A DNA stretch of 64,000 bases from Thiosocius sp963753845 (GCA_963753845.1 CAVWEI010000014.1:81260-145259), one strand, 5' to 3'. Counted from the first letter of the stretch, positions 1 to 8,745 are shown. The notes: a model not told the origin generated them from the letters alone. Numbers and translations: made by a program.

Positions 1-1177
1 ATACCGCCTTCATCAGAAACGGCATGAAGGTGAGCTTGACTTCGGCCCTTGCTGCCTCCTCCTTCTGCGCCTTGCGGAACGCCTCCAGCTCGGTGATATC
101 GGCCTCGTCGAACTGGGTCACATGCGGCACGTTCAGCCAGGCACGATGCAGATGGGCGCCACTCAGCTTCTTGATGCGGCCGAGCGGCTGCTCCTCGATC
201 TCACCAAAGCTGGAGAAATCGACCGCAGGCATGCCCGGCAGTGCAAAGCCACCGGCCTTGTCCGGTATCGCCGCAGGTGCGCCCTCGGCCAGGGTGCGCT
301 TCACGTACGCCTGTACGTCTTCCTTGGTGGCGCGTCCCTTCGGACCCGAGCCCGGCACATGATAGAGATCGACGCCCAGTTCGCGCGCGAAGCGGCGTAC
401 GCCCGGGCTGGCGTGTGCCTTGCCCCGCGGAGTGTCCGAGGGGCGGACCATCACCGGCCTCGGCAGCGGTTCCTTCTCGCCGGCCGGCCGCACTGTCTCG
501 GCCGGGGCCGCAGCAGGCACCGCTTCTTCGGCCGCAGAGGCCGAAACCGGCGGTGCCGCTGCCGGTGCAGGCACGGCCGTTTCTACGCTGGCGATCAGAT
601 CGCCCTCGTTGAGCTTGTCTCCCAGTTTGACCGCGATCGATTTCACCACCCCACCGAAGGGCGCCGGGATCTCCATCGAGGCCTTGTCGCTCTCGAGTGT
701 CAGCAGTGACTGCTCAGGCTCGATCGGATCACCGGCCTGAACCAGGACCTCGATGATCTCGACATCCTTGAAGTCACCGATATCGGGCACGAGTACGTCC
801 CTGACCACGGGCTGCCCGGCCGCCGGAGCGGGCCCGTCCACGGACACCTGCGCGGACTCGGGTACGGATTCGACAGGCTCCACCGCCTCGGCCTCACCCG
901 GCGCAGCTTCGTCCCCTTGCGATGCCGGCTCGGCCGCCGCCACGTCCAGCATCATCAACAGATCACCCTGGTTGACCTTGTCGCCCAGGCTCACCTTCAA
1001 CTCGCCGACCACACCCGCCTGCGGCGAGGGGATCTCGATGCTGGCCTTGTCGCTTTCGAGAGTGAGCAGTGGGTCTTCGACCTCCACCCTGTCCCCGGGC
1101 TTCACCGGGATCTCGATGATCTCGACATCGTGAAAGTCACCGATATCGGGCAGCAAAACTTCAATCATCTGTGCCAC
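1..1177 (-). CDS. aceF: Dihydrolipoamide acetyltransferase (E2 of pyruvate dehydrogenase), 3' end outside window
   Basis: E2 core of the pyruvate dehydrogenase complex, which moves the acetyl group from E1 to CoA on lipoyl arms. The translation shows two lipoyl domains, each with the ESDKAS lipoylation motif, joined by Ala/Pro/Glu-rich linkers. The peripheral-subunit-binding domain (SPGVRRFARELGVDL) and the start of the catalytic domain follow. The gene runs off the left edge, so the catalytic HxxxD end is not seen. I chose the GTG at 1177 because GGAGA lies 7 nt upstream; an in-frame ATG at 1168 is the alternative. It lies 47 bp downstream of aceE in the same direction, so the two form an operon; lpd is not in the window. 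Confidence 0.96.
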   Translation of the reverse strand, partial: MAQMIEVLLPDIGDFHDVEIIEIPVKPGDRVEVEDPLLTLESDKASIEIPSPQAGVVGELKVSLGDKVNQGDLLMMLDVAAAEPASQGDEAAPGEAEAVEPVESVPESAQVSVDGPAPAAGQPVVRDVLVPDIGDFKDVEIIEVLVQAGDPIEPEQSLLTLESDKASMEIPAPFGGVVKSIAVKLGDKLNEGDLIASVETAVPAPAAAPPVSASAAEEAVPAAAPAETVRPAGEKEPLPRPVMVRPSDTPRGKAHASPGVRRFARELGVDLYHVPGSGPKGRATKEDVQAYVKRTLAEGAPAAIPDKAGGFALPGMPAVDFSSFGEIEEQPLGRIKKLSGAHLHRAWLNVPHVTQFDEADITELEAFRKAQKEEAARAEVKLTFMPFLMKAV

Positions 1178-1224
1178 GTCTCTTTCTCCGTATCACTGTC
1201 TGCGCACCGTGTGTCGCCTGTCGC

Positions 1225-3882
1225 TCAGACAGTTGCGGGGTTTGGCTTGTCTGGATCGATCTTGTAGGTCTTGATCGCCTGTGCGACCAGGCTGCTGTCG
1301 ACCTCGCCCAGATCGGCCAGTACCTTGAGCGCCGCAACCACGATGTAGTGGCGGTTGACCTCGAAAAACTTGCGCAGCTGCGAGCGCATATCGGACCGCC
1401 CGAAGCCATCCGTGCCAAGGGCGACGAAGTGCCGGTCACCGATGTACGGAAGGATCTGCTCGGGAAAGCTGCGCATGTAGTCGGTGGCCGCAATCACCGG
1501 TCCCTTCTGCTTTTCCAGCATTCTGCCAACATACGAAACCCGCGGTTTGTCCATGGGATGCAGTGTGTTCCAGCGCTCGACATCCATGGCCTCACGGCGC
1601 AGTTCGGTGAAGCTGGTCGCGCTCCACACGTCCGCCGCTATGTTCCATTCGTCCTCGAGCAGGGCCGCCGCGGCGATCACCTCGCGCAGGATGGTGCCCG
1701 AGCCCATCAGCTGCACACGCTTCTTCTTGCGCGAACCCTGACGGTACAGGTACATCCCGCGAATGATCCCCTCCTCCACGCCGTCCGGCATCGCCGGCTG
1801 CTGATAGGCCTCGTTCATCACGGTCACGTAGTAGAAGACACTCTGCTGCTGCTCGTACATCACCTTCATGCCGTGATGCAGGATGACCGCCAACTCGTAT
1901 GCATATGTCGGGTCGTATGCACGGCAGTTTGGGATGAAGGCAGCCTGCAGATGGCTGTGACCGTCCTGGTGCTGCAGGCCCTCGCCGGCCAGCGTGGTGC
2001 GCCCCGCAGTGCCTCCGAGCAGGAAACCGCGCGCCTGCATGTCGCCCGCGGCCCAGGCCAGATCGCCGATCCGCTGGAAACCGAACATCGAGTAGTAGAT
2101 GTAGAACGGAATCATGGTGACACCGTTATTGCTGTAAGAGGTCGCCGCGGCGATCCAGGACGACATCGCACCGGCCTCGTTGATGCCCTCCTGCAGGATC
2201 TGCCCCTTCTTGTCCTCGCGGTAGTACATCACCTGTTCGGAGTCCATCGGCTTGTACAGCTGTCCCACCGATGAATAGATGCCGAGCTGGCGGAACATAC
2301 CCTCCATGCCGAAGGTTCGCGCCTCGTCGGGTACGATCGGCACCACGAACTTACCTATCCCCTTGTCACGGGTGAGGGTGGACAGGAAGCGCACGAAACC
2401 CATGGTGGTCGACATCTCGCGATCACCACCGCCCTCCAGCAGCGCCTTGAAGGTCTCCAGCGGCGGGATGCTCAGGACATTGGCCTGCGTGCGGCGGCTC
2501 GGCATGTACCCGCCAAGCGCGGCACGCCGCGCATGCAGGTAGTTCATCTCCGGGCTGTCGGCCGGCGGCTTGAAGAAGGGTGCCGAGCCGATCTGATCGT
2601 CCGGAATCGGGATATTGAAGCGTTCGCGGAAGGCACGCAGGGATTCCTCGCCCATCTTCTTCTGTGAATGGGTGATGTTCTGACCCTCGCCGGCCTCACC
2701 CATGCCGTAGCCCTTGACCGTCTTGGCCAGGATTACGGTGGGTTGTCCGGTGTGCCGCATCGCCGCGGCATAGGCGGCATGGACCTTGAGCGGGTCGTGG
2801 CCACCGCGATTCAGACGCCAGATATCCTCGTCCGACATATTCGCGACCAGCGCGGCCGTCTCGGGATACTTGCCAAAGAAATGCTCGCGCACATAGGCCC
2901 CGCCGTGCGCCTTGTAGGCCTGGTAGTCCCCATCCACGCATTCTTCCATGCGCTTGAGCAGCAGGCCGTCCTTGTCGCGCGCCAGGAGCGGGTCCCAGTA
3001 ACCGCCCCAGATCACCTTGATCACGTTCCAGCCGGCACCACGAAACACCGCCTCGAGTTCCTGGATGATCTTGCCGTTGCCGCGTACCGGGCCATCCAGG
3101 CGCTGCAGGTTGCAGTTGACCACGAACACCAGGTTGTCGAGGCGCTCGCGCGCGGCCAGCGAGATTGCGCCCAGGGACTCCGGCTCATCCATCTCGCCGT
3201 CACCCATGTACGCCCACACCTTGCGGTCACCCGCATTGGCGAGTCCGCGATCGTGCAGGTAGCGCATGAAACGTGCCTGGTAGATGGCCATCAGCGGACC
3301 AAGGCCCATCGATACGGTCGGGAACTGCCAGAAATTGGGCATCAGCCAGGGGTGCGGGTAAGACGGCAGGCCTCCACCGTCGACCTCCTGACGGAAATTG
3401 TGCAGCTGCTCCTCGCTGAGGCGGCCCTCCAGGAATGCACGGGCATAGATGCCCGGGGCCGAATGTCCCTGGAAGAACACCAGGTCCCCCTCCTGGTTGT
3501 CATTGCTCGCGCGGAAAAAATGGTTGAAGCCGACATCGAACAGGGTCGCACCGGAGGCGAAACTGGCGATGTGGCCACCCAGTTCGCTCGAGATACGGTT
3601 GGCCTGCACCACCATCGCCATGGCGTTCCAACGCACGAAGGAACGTATCCGACGCTCCATCGATCGGTCGCCGGGAAACACGTCCTGCTTGGTCACCGGA
3701 ATGGTGTTCAGGTAGGCGGTGTTGGCGCTGTATGGCAGATAGGCACCGGACCTGCGCGCCTTGTCGATCAGCTTTTCCAGCAGATAATGGGCGCGGTCCG
3801 GGCCCTCTTTCTCGAGCACACTGTCGAGCGAGTCCAGCCATTCCTGTGTTTCCTGGGGATCGAGATCCGGTTTCACTGCCAT
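1225..3882 (-). CDS. aceE: Pyruvate dehydrogenase E1, homodimeric type
   Basis: Thiamine-diphosphate enzyme that decarboxylates pyruvate and acetylates the lipoyl arms of AceF. It is 885 residues from the ATG at 3882, against about 887 in E. coli. The N-terminus (MAVKPDLDPQETQEWLDSLD), the ThDP region around GDGEMDEPES and the homodimeric-E1 segments such as GHSAPGIYARAFLEGRLSEE are typical. The open frame continues 36 codons further upstream, but that part does not look like the family and the ATG at 3882 matches the usual start. About 225 bp separate it from the yqaA-like gene on the same strand, so a promoter of its own is likely. Long open frames on the opposite strand here are shadows of its GC-rich codons. 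Confidence 0.98.
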   Translation of the reverse strand: MAVKPDLDPQETQEWLDSLDSVLEKEGPDRAHYLLEKLIDKARRSGAYLPYSANTAYLNTIPVTKQDVFPGDRSMERRIRSFVRWNAMAMVVQANRISSELGGHIASFASGATLFDVGFNHFFRASNDNQEGDLVFFQGHSAPGIYARAFLEGRLSEEQLHNFRQEVDGGGLPSYPHPWLMPNFWQFPTVSMGLGPLMAIYQARFMRYLHDRGLANAGDRKVWAYMGDGEMDEPESLGAISLAARERLDNLVFVVNCNLQRLDGPVRGNGKIIQELEAVFRGAGWNVIKVIWGGYWDPLLARDKDGLLLKRMEECVDGDYQAYKAHGGAYVREHFFGKYPETAALVANMSDEDIWRLNRGGHDPLKVHAAYAAAMRHTGQPTVILAKTVKGYGMGEAGEGQNITHSQKKMGEESLRAFRERFNIPIPDDQIGSAPFFKPPADSPEMNYLHARRAALGGYMPSRRTQANVLSIPPLETFKALLEGGGDREMSTTMGFVRFLSTLTRDKGIGKFVVPIVPDEARTFGMEGMFRQLGIYSSVGQLYKPMDSEQVMYYREDKKGQILQEGINEAGAMSSWIAAATSYSNNGVTMIPFYIYYSMFGFQRIGDLAWAAGDMQARGFLLGGTAGRTTLAGEGLQHQDGHSHLQAAFIPNCRAYDPTYAYELAVILHHGMKVMYEQQQSVFYYVTVMNEAYQQPAMPDGVEEGIIRGMYLYRQGSRKKKRVQLMGSGTILREVIAAAALLEDEWNIAADVWSATSFTELRREAMDVERWNTLHPMDKPRVSYVGRMLEKQKGPVIAATDYMRSFPEQILPYIGDRHFVALGTDGFGRSDMRSQLRKFFEVNRHYIVVAALKVLADLGEVDSSLVAQAIKTYKIDPDKPNPATV

Positions 3883-4107
3883 AACCCTGAGTTTCCAAGA
3901 AGGTGTTGAGAGGCTTTGGCGCGCGTCGCGACGTGCGCGCGGCGCCGTTGGTGGCTGCAGAGTAAAGCAGATCTCAGGCAATCTTGCCAAGCTGGTTTAA
4001 TGTTTTCTTTCATAAACAATGTATTAGCGATTTAATTACTGCAGACAACCGTCCTATTTTATACGCAAGACAAGCCAGGCTCCCGGTCTGGCTGCGATGT
4101 TTGCGGC

Positions 4108-4518
4108 CTATGCGACCACCCATGCGAGGAAGGCGTAACGGGCCAGCTTGCCCAGCCCTACCAACACCAGAAACCGCAACGGGCCGACACGCAGCAGTCC
4201 GGCCAGCAGGCACAGCGGGTCGCCCACGACGGGCAGCCATGCCAGCAACAGGCTTGGGTTTCCCCAGCGCCCGAACCAGTTCTCGGCGCGTGAAAGATCC
4301 CTTTCGCTAATACGCAGCCAGCGCGCATGCAATGCGACATTGCCGGCACGGCCCAAGGCATAGGTGACCAGGCTGCCCAGCAGGTTGCCGGCAGTGGCGG
4401 TCAGGACTAGAGCACCCCAGGGGTCACCCTGGGCCAGCCTGAACAGCAACATGGCCTCCGAACTGCCGGGAAGCAGGGTCGCAGACACAAAGGCACTGAA
4501 GAACAAGGCCCAATCCAC
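4108..4518 (-). CDS. YqaA-like membrane protein (DedA/VTT-related family)
   Basis: Small inner-membrane protein resembling E. coli YqaA of the SNARE-associated/VTT group. The family motif SATLLPG appears just after the start. GNLLGSLVTYALGR, LLLAWLPVVGDPLCLLAG and the closing LGKLARY segment also match the family order. The substrate is unknown for YqaA; DedA relatives are lipid-scramblase-like. I chose the GTG at 4518 because it gives the usual 16-residue lead before SATLLPG and a length of 136 residues (YqaA about 142). An in-frame ATG at 4617 would add 33 residues that do not resemble the family. The start is therefore uncertain; the identity is fairly firm. Confidence 0.8.
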   Translation of the reverse strand: MDWALFFSAFVSATLLPGSSEAMLLFRLAQGDPWGALVLTATAGNLLGSLVTYALGRAGNVALHARWLRISERDLSRAENWFGRWGNPSLLLAWLPVVGDPLCLLAGLLRVGPLRFLVLVGLGKLARYAFLAWVVA

Positions 4519-4791
4519 AGGGTATGAATCCCGGTTAGTGAAATATCCGTCGAACCGGATGTAAGCCGGGCAGATCGAATCCCCAGCAGGGCAATGATCC
4601 CCGTTTCCCCGGGTCAACCTTACCCGTTACCACGGAGTGTTTGCACCGAACAGCAAACATTGCGCTGGCCGATTCGACGCGCGTTCCCGCCCAGTGCGCT
4701 GCGTGTCACGATGGCTTTCGCGTGCAATGCCCCCGGCCTGTCGGCAGGATCGGTTAAGATCCGGCCCATGAGCAAGCAACCGGAGATTCCG

Positions 4792-5223
4792 ATGCACAGA
4801 TCACTGATACCTTCGCTGCTGATTTCGATCGCCCTGCTCGGCACGGCTCGGTCAGGATTTTCCGACGACACCGACCCGCGCGTGTCGCTGGGCCTTACCG
4901 ACGCAGAACGGATTGAGTTCCTAGCCGAGATGCGCCAGATGCTGGCCAGCATCCAGGGTATCGTCGCTGCGATCGGCATCGAAGACCGCGACGCGATCGC
5001 CGCGGCGGCACGCCTGTCCGGCAATCGCATGGCACGCGCCACGCCGGCAGAGGTACGCGCCAAGCTGCCGCAGTCCTTCAAAGCGTTGGGCGGCCCGACT
5101 CACCTGCTGTTCGAGGAGATCGCGCTGCGCGCCGACACCGACGACATGGCCGACCTGACCGTACTGACCGGCAGCACGCTGGAGCAGTGCCTCGCCTGCC
5201 ACGCGCAGTTCCGTGCCGACTGA
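4792..5223 (+). CDS. Cytochrome c'-like monoheme periplasmic protein
   Basis: A secreted c-type cytochrome, 143 residues. The N-terminus (MHRSLIPSLLISIALLG) is a signal peptide. The single heme motif CLACH lies about seven residues from the C-terminus, as in cytochrome c' (a four-helix bundle with CxxCH in the last helix). Cytochrome c' family members bind NO or act as periplasmic electron carriers; which applies here cannot be told. I chose ATG 4792 for its GGAG 6 nt upstream; an in-frame ATG at 4768 would blur the signal peptide. The next gene starts 23 bp downstream on the same strand, so the two probably form an operon. Confidence 0.78.
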   Translation: MHRSLIPSLLISIALLGTARSGFSDDTDPRVSLGLTDAERIEFLAEMRQMLASIQGIVAAIGIEDRDAIAAAARLSGNRMARATPAEVRAKLPQSFKALGGPTHLLFEEIALRADTDDMADLTVLTGSTLEQCLACHAQFRAD

Positions 5224-5246
5224 ATTGACAACGAACAGGCATTCAT

Positions 5247-6188
5247 ATGGAAAAGCGTAAATACCTTACCAGGCTCCTGATCTCGGCGATGCTCGTCCTC
5301 GCCAATGTCGTAACCGGAGCAGACAGCACCGACGGCATACACCTGCAGAAGATCACCGATCGGATATATGCAGTGGTCGGTCCCTTTGGCAACCGTTCGC
5401 CCGAAAATCTTGGCAATAACGCAACCTTTGGCTTTGTGGTGACCGACGATGGCGTCGTGCTGGTCGACCCCGGCGGCAGCTATCAGGGTGCCGCGGAGAT
5501 TGACGCACTGATCGGGCAAGTCACCGACAAGCCGGTCAAGGTGGTGATCAACAGCGGTGGGCAGGACCACCGTTGGCTCGGCAACGGCTACTTCAAGCAG
5601 CGCGGCGCACGCATCATCGCCAGCGCAGCCGCGGTCGCAGATCAGCGTGCGCGCCTTGAGGAGCAGCTGTTCATGCTCGGCAACCTGGTGGGCGCGAAAG
5701 GCATGGCCGGCACCGAGGCCGTCTACGCCGATGAAACCTACGACGACAGCATGAGCTTCACGCACGGCGGTATGAACTTCGAGTTGCGCATGGTCGGCCC
5801 GGCCCATACCCCGGGAGACAGCCTGGTGTGGATCCCGCAAGAGCGTGTGGTGTTCAGCGGCGACGTAGTCTACATCGGGCGCATGCTCGGCGTGATGCCG
5901 CACTCCAGGAGCAGCCACTGGATCGAGGCATTCGAGACGATGGCATCACTCGAACCTTTGACCGTTGTGCCTGGACACGGCCCGCCCGCCGACCTCGCCC
6001 GGGCACGCGCGGACTCGCTCGACTACCTCGTGTTCCTACGCGAGACGGTCGGCAACTTCATGGAGAACAGTGGCGACATCACGCAGATCGGCACTCTCGA
6101 CCAATCCCGCTTCGCCCATCTCGTCGATTACGAGAGCTTGAAGGGCCGCAATGCCCAGCAGGTATTTCAGGAAATGGAGTGGGAATGA
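5247..6188 (+). CDS. Secreted MBL-fold hydrolase-like protein with altered metal motif
   Basis: 313 residues with an N-terminal signal peptide (LLISAMLVLANVVTGADS) and a metallo-beta-lactamase fold: VVLVDPGGSYQG strand, PAHTPGDSLVW, FSGDVVYIGR and VVPGHGP follow in the expected order. The canonical HxHxDH zinc motif is not present. At the matching place, about residues 102-112, the sequence reads NSGGQDHRWLGN, keeping only the DH pair. Later metal ligands (His of PAHTPGD, Asp of SGD, His of PGHG) are kept, so it may bind one metal or have another role. It follows the cytochrome c'-like gene by 23 bp. Relatives near c-type cytochromes and sulfur genes (SoxH-like, quinoprotein-relay hydrolases) suggest a periplasmic role, but the substrate is unknown. 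Confidence 0.8.
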   Translation: MEKRKYLTRLLISAMLVLANVVTGADSTDGIHLQKITDRIYAVVGPFGNRSPENLGNNATFGFVVTDDGVVLVDPGGSYQGAAEIDALIGQVTDKPVKVVINSGGQDHRWLGNGYFKQRGARIIASAAAVADQRARLEEQLFMLGNLVGAKGMAGTEAVYADETYDDSMSFTHGGMNFELRMVGPAHTPGDSLVWIPQERVVFSGDVVYIGRMLGVMPHSRSSHWIEAFETMASLEPLTVVPGHGPPADLARARADSLDYLVFLRETVGNFMENSGDITQIGTLDQSRFAHLVDYESLKGRNAQQVFQEMEWE

Positions 6189-6252
6189 ACAAGCTGCGGG
6201 GCTCCTGAACCACCCCGGGAATCCCGGACACGTCCATATCACCGGCGCAAAA

Positions 6253-6278
6253 AAATGCCCGGGTCTCCCCGGGCATTT
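6253..6278 (-). terminator. Rho-independent terminator of the sulfur-globule genes
   Basis: Perfect 11-bp inverted repeat (AAATGCCCGGG, 4-nt loop, CCCGGGCATTT). On the minus strand it is followed by a run of T residues. It lies 30 bp past the stop of the larger sulfur-globule gene. Confidence 0.9.
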
Positions 6279-6308
6279 CCTCAGACCAGCAATCGAATCA
6301 GGATTCGA

Positions 6309-7118
6309 TCAGATCTGCTTGCAGCCTTGGGCCTGCACTTCGGCGCGGCGGGCCTGCATGGCGGCCTTCATTTCCTGCATACGGGCCTGCATGGCGGCCT
6401 GGCGCTCGGTGCGCTCGGCATCCATCGCAGCGCGACGATCGTCCATGGCCTTCTGCATTTCGACGTTCCGGGCAGGAACCTCGTACGCGACCGGACGCAT
6501 CGCCGGGCCCTGGCAGTCACCGGCGCTCATCTGAGGCATTTCCGGCATCTGCGGCATAGCCATTTCTGGCATCTCGGGCATGGCCATTTCAGGCATCTGC
6601 GGGGCCATGAACCGGTGCTGAGGAGCCATGAACTGTCCCTGCGGAGCCTGGGCAGCGAACTGCTCGGCAGCCTGGCGTTGGGCTTCCTGGGCGGCCTTGA
6701 TGGCCTCGGCCTGCTGTGCAGCAAACTGTTCAGCCGCCTGACGCTGGGCCTCTACTGCCTTGGTCTGCTGTTCAGCCATGGCTTCCTGCTGCTCGGCAGT
6801 CATGGTCGGAGCCGCAGCATAGGGGGCGTAGCCGTAGGGAGCGTAGCCATATCCGTTGGAGTTGTAGCCGTTGCCATTGCCGTAGCCATAACCGTCGGCG
6901 TTGCCGTAGCCGCGCATATTGGTGCGCGCACGACCCGAGAAGCTCATGCTGAAGTCGCCGGACGCGGCGCCATCACCGAGGAAATCGCCGGAGGTGTTGC
7001 CCCAGCCGTTTCCATTGCCCCAACCGTTGTTGTAACCATCGTTACCCCACCAGGCAGAAGAAGTTGCGGAAGCGGCTGCGATAGCAACGGCGACTGCGAT
7101 TTTAGTCAGTTTGTTCAT
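6309..7118 (-). CDS. Sulfur-globule-type envelope protein with coiled-coil C-terminus
   Basis: 269-residue secreted protein. It has the signal peptide MNKLTKIAVAVAIAAASA, then a Gly/Asn/Tyr/Trp-rich low-complexity part (AWWGNDGYNNGWGNGNGWGN, FSMSFSGRARTNMRGYGN, repeated NGYGY and YAPYG). This part resembles the sulfur-globule proteins of purple sulfur bacteria that coat periplasmic sulfur. Unlike the short classical ones it continues into a Gln/Ala-rich predicted coiled coil with the repeat AQRQAAEQFAAQ. A Met/Pro/Glu repeat (QMPEMAMPEMPEM) and a charged helical tail with two Cys follow. This recalls the coiled-coil globule protein SgpD, but I cannot confirm orthology. The ATG at 7118 has GGGGA 8 nt upstream and starts the signal peptide exactly. 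It lies downstream of the smaller globule gene on the same strand. Confidence 0.82.
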   Translation of the reverse strand: MNKLTKIAVAVAIAAASATSSAWWGNDGYNNGWGNGNGWGNTSGDFLGDGAASGDFSMSFSGRARTNMRGYGNADGYGYGNGNGYNSNGYGYAPYGYAPYAAAPTMTAEQQEAMAEQQTKAVEAQRQAAEQFAAQQAEAIKAAQEAQRQAAEQFAAQAPQGQFMAPQHRFMAPQMPEMAMPEMPEMAMPQMPEMPQMSAGDCQGPAMRPVAYEVPARNVEMQKAMDDRRAAMDAERTERQAAMQARMQEMKAAMQARRAEVQAQGCKQI

Positions 7119-7182
7119 TGGTTCGATCCCCAAAAATGAAGAATTAAAGGTCAGAATATGTCGGGTGGCCCACAATCCCATC

Positions 7183-7218
7183 CCGGGTATCGCGCCGCGT
7201 TCGCAGCGGGATACCCGG
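7183..7218 (-). other. Strong intergenic hairpin between the two sulfur-globule genes
   Basis: Nine-bp arms CCGGGTATC and GATACCCGG enclose a second inner pairing (CCGC with GCGG). There is no T-run on the minus strand, so it is less a full terminator than a possible attenuator or mRNA-stabilising hairpin. Such a structure would let the upstream short globule gene be expressed more strongly than the downstream one. Confidence 0.5.
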
Positions 7219-7273
7219 ACTGCATTGCGCACATCCCTGTGCGCGAACGCATCCATGCGCGGCCGTCAGTCGA

Positions 7274-7681
7274 TTACTCTGCAGCAGGTGCAGCAGGAGC
7301 AGGCATCGGCGGAGCTACCGGGGCACCATAGGGAGCGCCGTAAGGAGCGCCGTAGCCGTACGGACCGTAGCCATAGCCGGGGGCCGAGTAGTTATAACCA
7401 CTGCCGCGGCCGTCACCGTAGCCATAGCCGTTGCCGTAACCGCGCATGTTGGTGTTGCCGCGGCCCGAGAAGTTCATGCTGAAGTCACCACCGGCATCGC
7501 CGGTACCCTGGAAATCACCAGCGGTATTGCCATAGCCGCTGCCGTAGCCGCGACCGTTGTTGTAGCTGTTATTACCCCAACCGTTGTTACCCCAGCCACC
7601 AGGACCACCACCCCACCATGCAGAAGCGGAAGCAGAAGCGACGATAAGGGCTGCAGCGGCAGCAATCTTTACGAATTTCAT
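7274..7681 (-). CDS. Sulfur globule protein, short Gly/Tyr-rich type
   Basis: 135 residues: signal peptide MKFVKIAAAAALIVASASA followed by AWWGGGPGGWGNNGWGNNSY and then GYG/PYGYG-type repeats, ending in a Pro/Ala tail. The composition and the FSMNFSGRGNTNMRGYGN segment, shared with the neighbouring larger gene, match the structural proteins that line intracellular or periplasmic sulfur globules in Chromatiaceae. The protein has no catalytic features; its role would be to form the globule envelope. The start at 7681 fits GGAG 9 nt upstream and gives a clean signal peptide. It is the first gene of a two-gene unit with the promoter at 7760-7788. Confidence 0.88.
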   Translation of the reverse strand: MKFVKIAAAAALIVASASASAWWGGGPGGWGNNGWGNNSYNNGRGYGSGYGNTAGDFQGTGDAGGDFSMNFSGRGNTNMRGYGNGYGYGDGRGSGYNYSAPGYGYGPYGYGAPYGAPYGAPVAPPMPAPAAPAAE

Positions 7682-7759
7682 GTCATCAATCTCCAAAAAT
7701 GGAACTCTGTGTTTTGATTTTTACTGCAGGGCCAGACGTCCCGCTCAACCCTGCCGCAT

Positions 7760-7788
7760 AGTATTTAAGAGTTTGCTTAAACTGTCAA
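7760..7788 (-). promoter_or_regulatory. Sigma-70-type promoter for the sulfur-globule genes
   Basis: Reading the minus strand, a perfect TTGACA at 7788-7783 is followed 17 bp later by AATACT at 7765-7760. The transcription start would be near 7753, giving a leader of about 70 nt before the short globule gene. The region is strikingly AT-rich compared with its surroundings. Confidence 0.6.
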
Positions 7789-7806
7789 TTAGTAAATTAC
7801 TTATTT

Positions 7807-7824
7807 GCTAACTTTTACGTTAGC
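7807..7824. promoter_or_regulatory. Dyad GCTAAC-N6-GTTAGC upstream of the sulfur-globule promoter
   Basis: Perfect 6-bp inverted repeat with a 6-bp spacer, centred about 62 bp upstream of the predicted start of transcription. That is a common position for an activator-binding site. The binding protein is unknown. It is the only such dyad I noticed in this AT-rich stretch. Confidence 0.4.
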
Positions 7825-7868
7825 TATTGACTATTGCTATAGCGAGAATGATGCGAAAAACCAAAAAA

Positions 7869-7882
7869 CCCCGCAGGCGGGG
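7869..7882 (-). terminator. Rho-independent terminator of mlaA
   Basis: CCCCGC-AG-GCGGGG stem, followed on the minus strand by six T residues, 33 bp past the mlaA stop codon. Confidence 0.85.
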
Positions 7883-7914
7883 TCTTTCTGGACGAGTCGC
7901 GACTGACCGGGCGC

Positions 7915-8628
7915 CTACTCTTCGGGGGGATTGCCGTCGTACACCAGGCTTCGACGGCGCTGGATGTAGCCATCACGGATAAACGCGTAGGGATCAAGCG
8001 CAGCCTGGTCCAAGATGCGGCTGGCGTTCATCAGATCGGAACGGGTGTCGATCAGGTTCAGGCCGCGCAGGCCCAAACTCACGGCACGATCATCCAAGTA
8101 ATAGACTGGGTCGGTGAACCAGTCGACAACAAACCCTATGCCATCCCGGGTGCTGCTGGGGCCGACGACTGGCAGCACCAGATAAGGGCCGATTTCCATG
8201 CCCCAGACACCCAGGGTCTGGCCGAAATCCTCGTTGTAGCGGGGCAGGTTCATATTGCTCGCGACATCCATGAGACCCAGGATACCGAGGGTGCTGTTCA
8301 CCGCCACGCGGCCCACGTCGCTGAATGCGCGCCCGATCTTGAACTGCAGGAGATTGTTGAAGGCCGAAGTCACATCGGCCAGGTTATTGAAAAAGTTGGT
8401 GACACCCCGGTTGACCGGGGCCGGCGTGATGTACGCGTAGCCGCCCGCCAGGGGCTTAAGGATCGCGCGGTCGAGCAATTCGTTGAAGCTGTACACCGCG
8501 CGGTTGAAATCCTCCAGCGGATCACGTGGATCGCGATCGACACCGGTCGCACACCCAGCCAGCCCGAGCGTCAGCCCAAGCAGCAAAGCCAACGCCACCC
8601 TGCGAAGAGAAGAGGCACGTGGTTTCAT
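7915..8628 (-). CDS. mlaA: MlaA/VacJ phospholipid-transport lipoprotein
   Basis: Outer-membrane lipoprotein that removes misplaced phospholipids from the outer leaflet, feeding the Mla pathway. 237 residues with a lipoprotein signal ending in LAGC (Cys near residue 26). Family segments DPLEDFNRAVYSFNELLDRA, PVNRGVTNFFNNL, NSTLGILGLMDVA, EDFGQTLGVWG and GPYLVLPVVGPSS are all present in order. The mla transporter genes mlaBCDEF are not adjacent, as is common. It has its own terminator at 7869-7882. Confidence 0.95.
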   Translation of the reverse strand: MKPRASSLRRVALALLLGLTLGLAGCATGVDRDPRDPLEDFNRAVYSFNELLDRAILKPLAGGYAYITPAPVNRGVTNFFNNLADVTSAFNNLLQFKIGRAFSDVGRVAVNSTLGILGLMDVASNMNLPRYNEDFGQTLGVWGMEIGPYLVLPVVGPSSTRDGIGFVVDWFTDPVYYLDDRAVSLGLRGLNLIDTRSDLMNASRILDQAALDPYAFIRDGYIQRRRSLVYDGNPPEE

Positions 8629-8745
8629 TTGTTTTCCTTTTTTTCTCTCACCGGCCGAACCCGTCGCCCGGTGTCGGACGAAGGCGCATTATAGGCGTCG
8701 CATTCGGACTGTGACACCACGACAGGCCAAGACACCGGTCTTCTC

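Noticed and set aside
1171..3909. Long open frames on the plus strand opposite aceE
   Set aside because: They mirror a strongly supported aceE gene, have no family resemblance, and arise from GC-rich codons.
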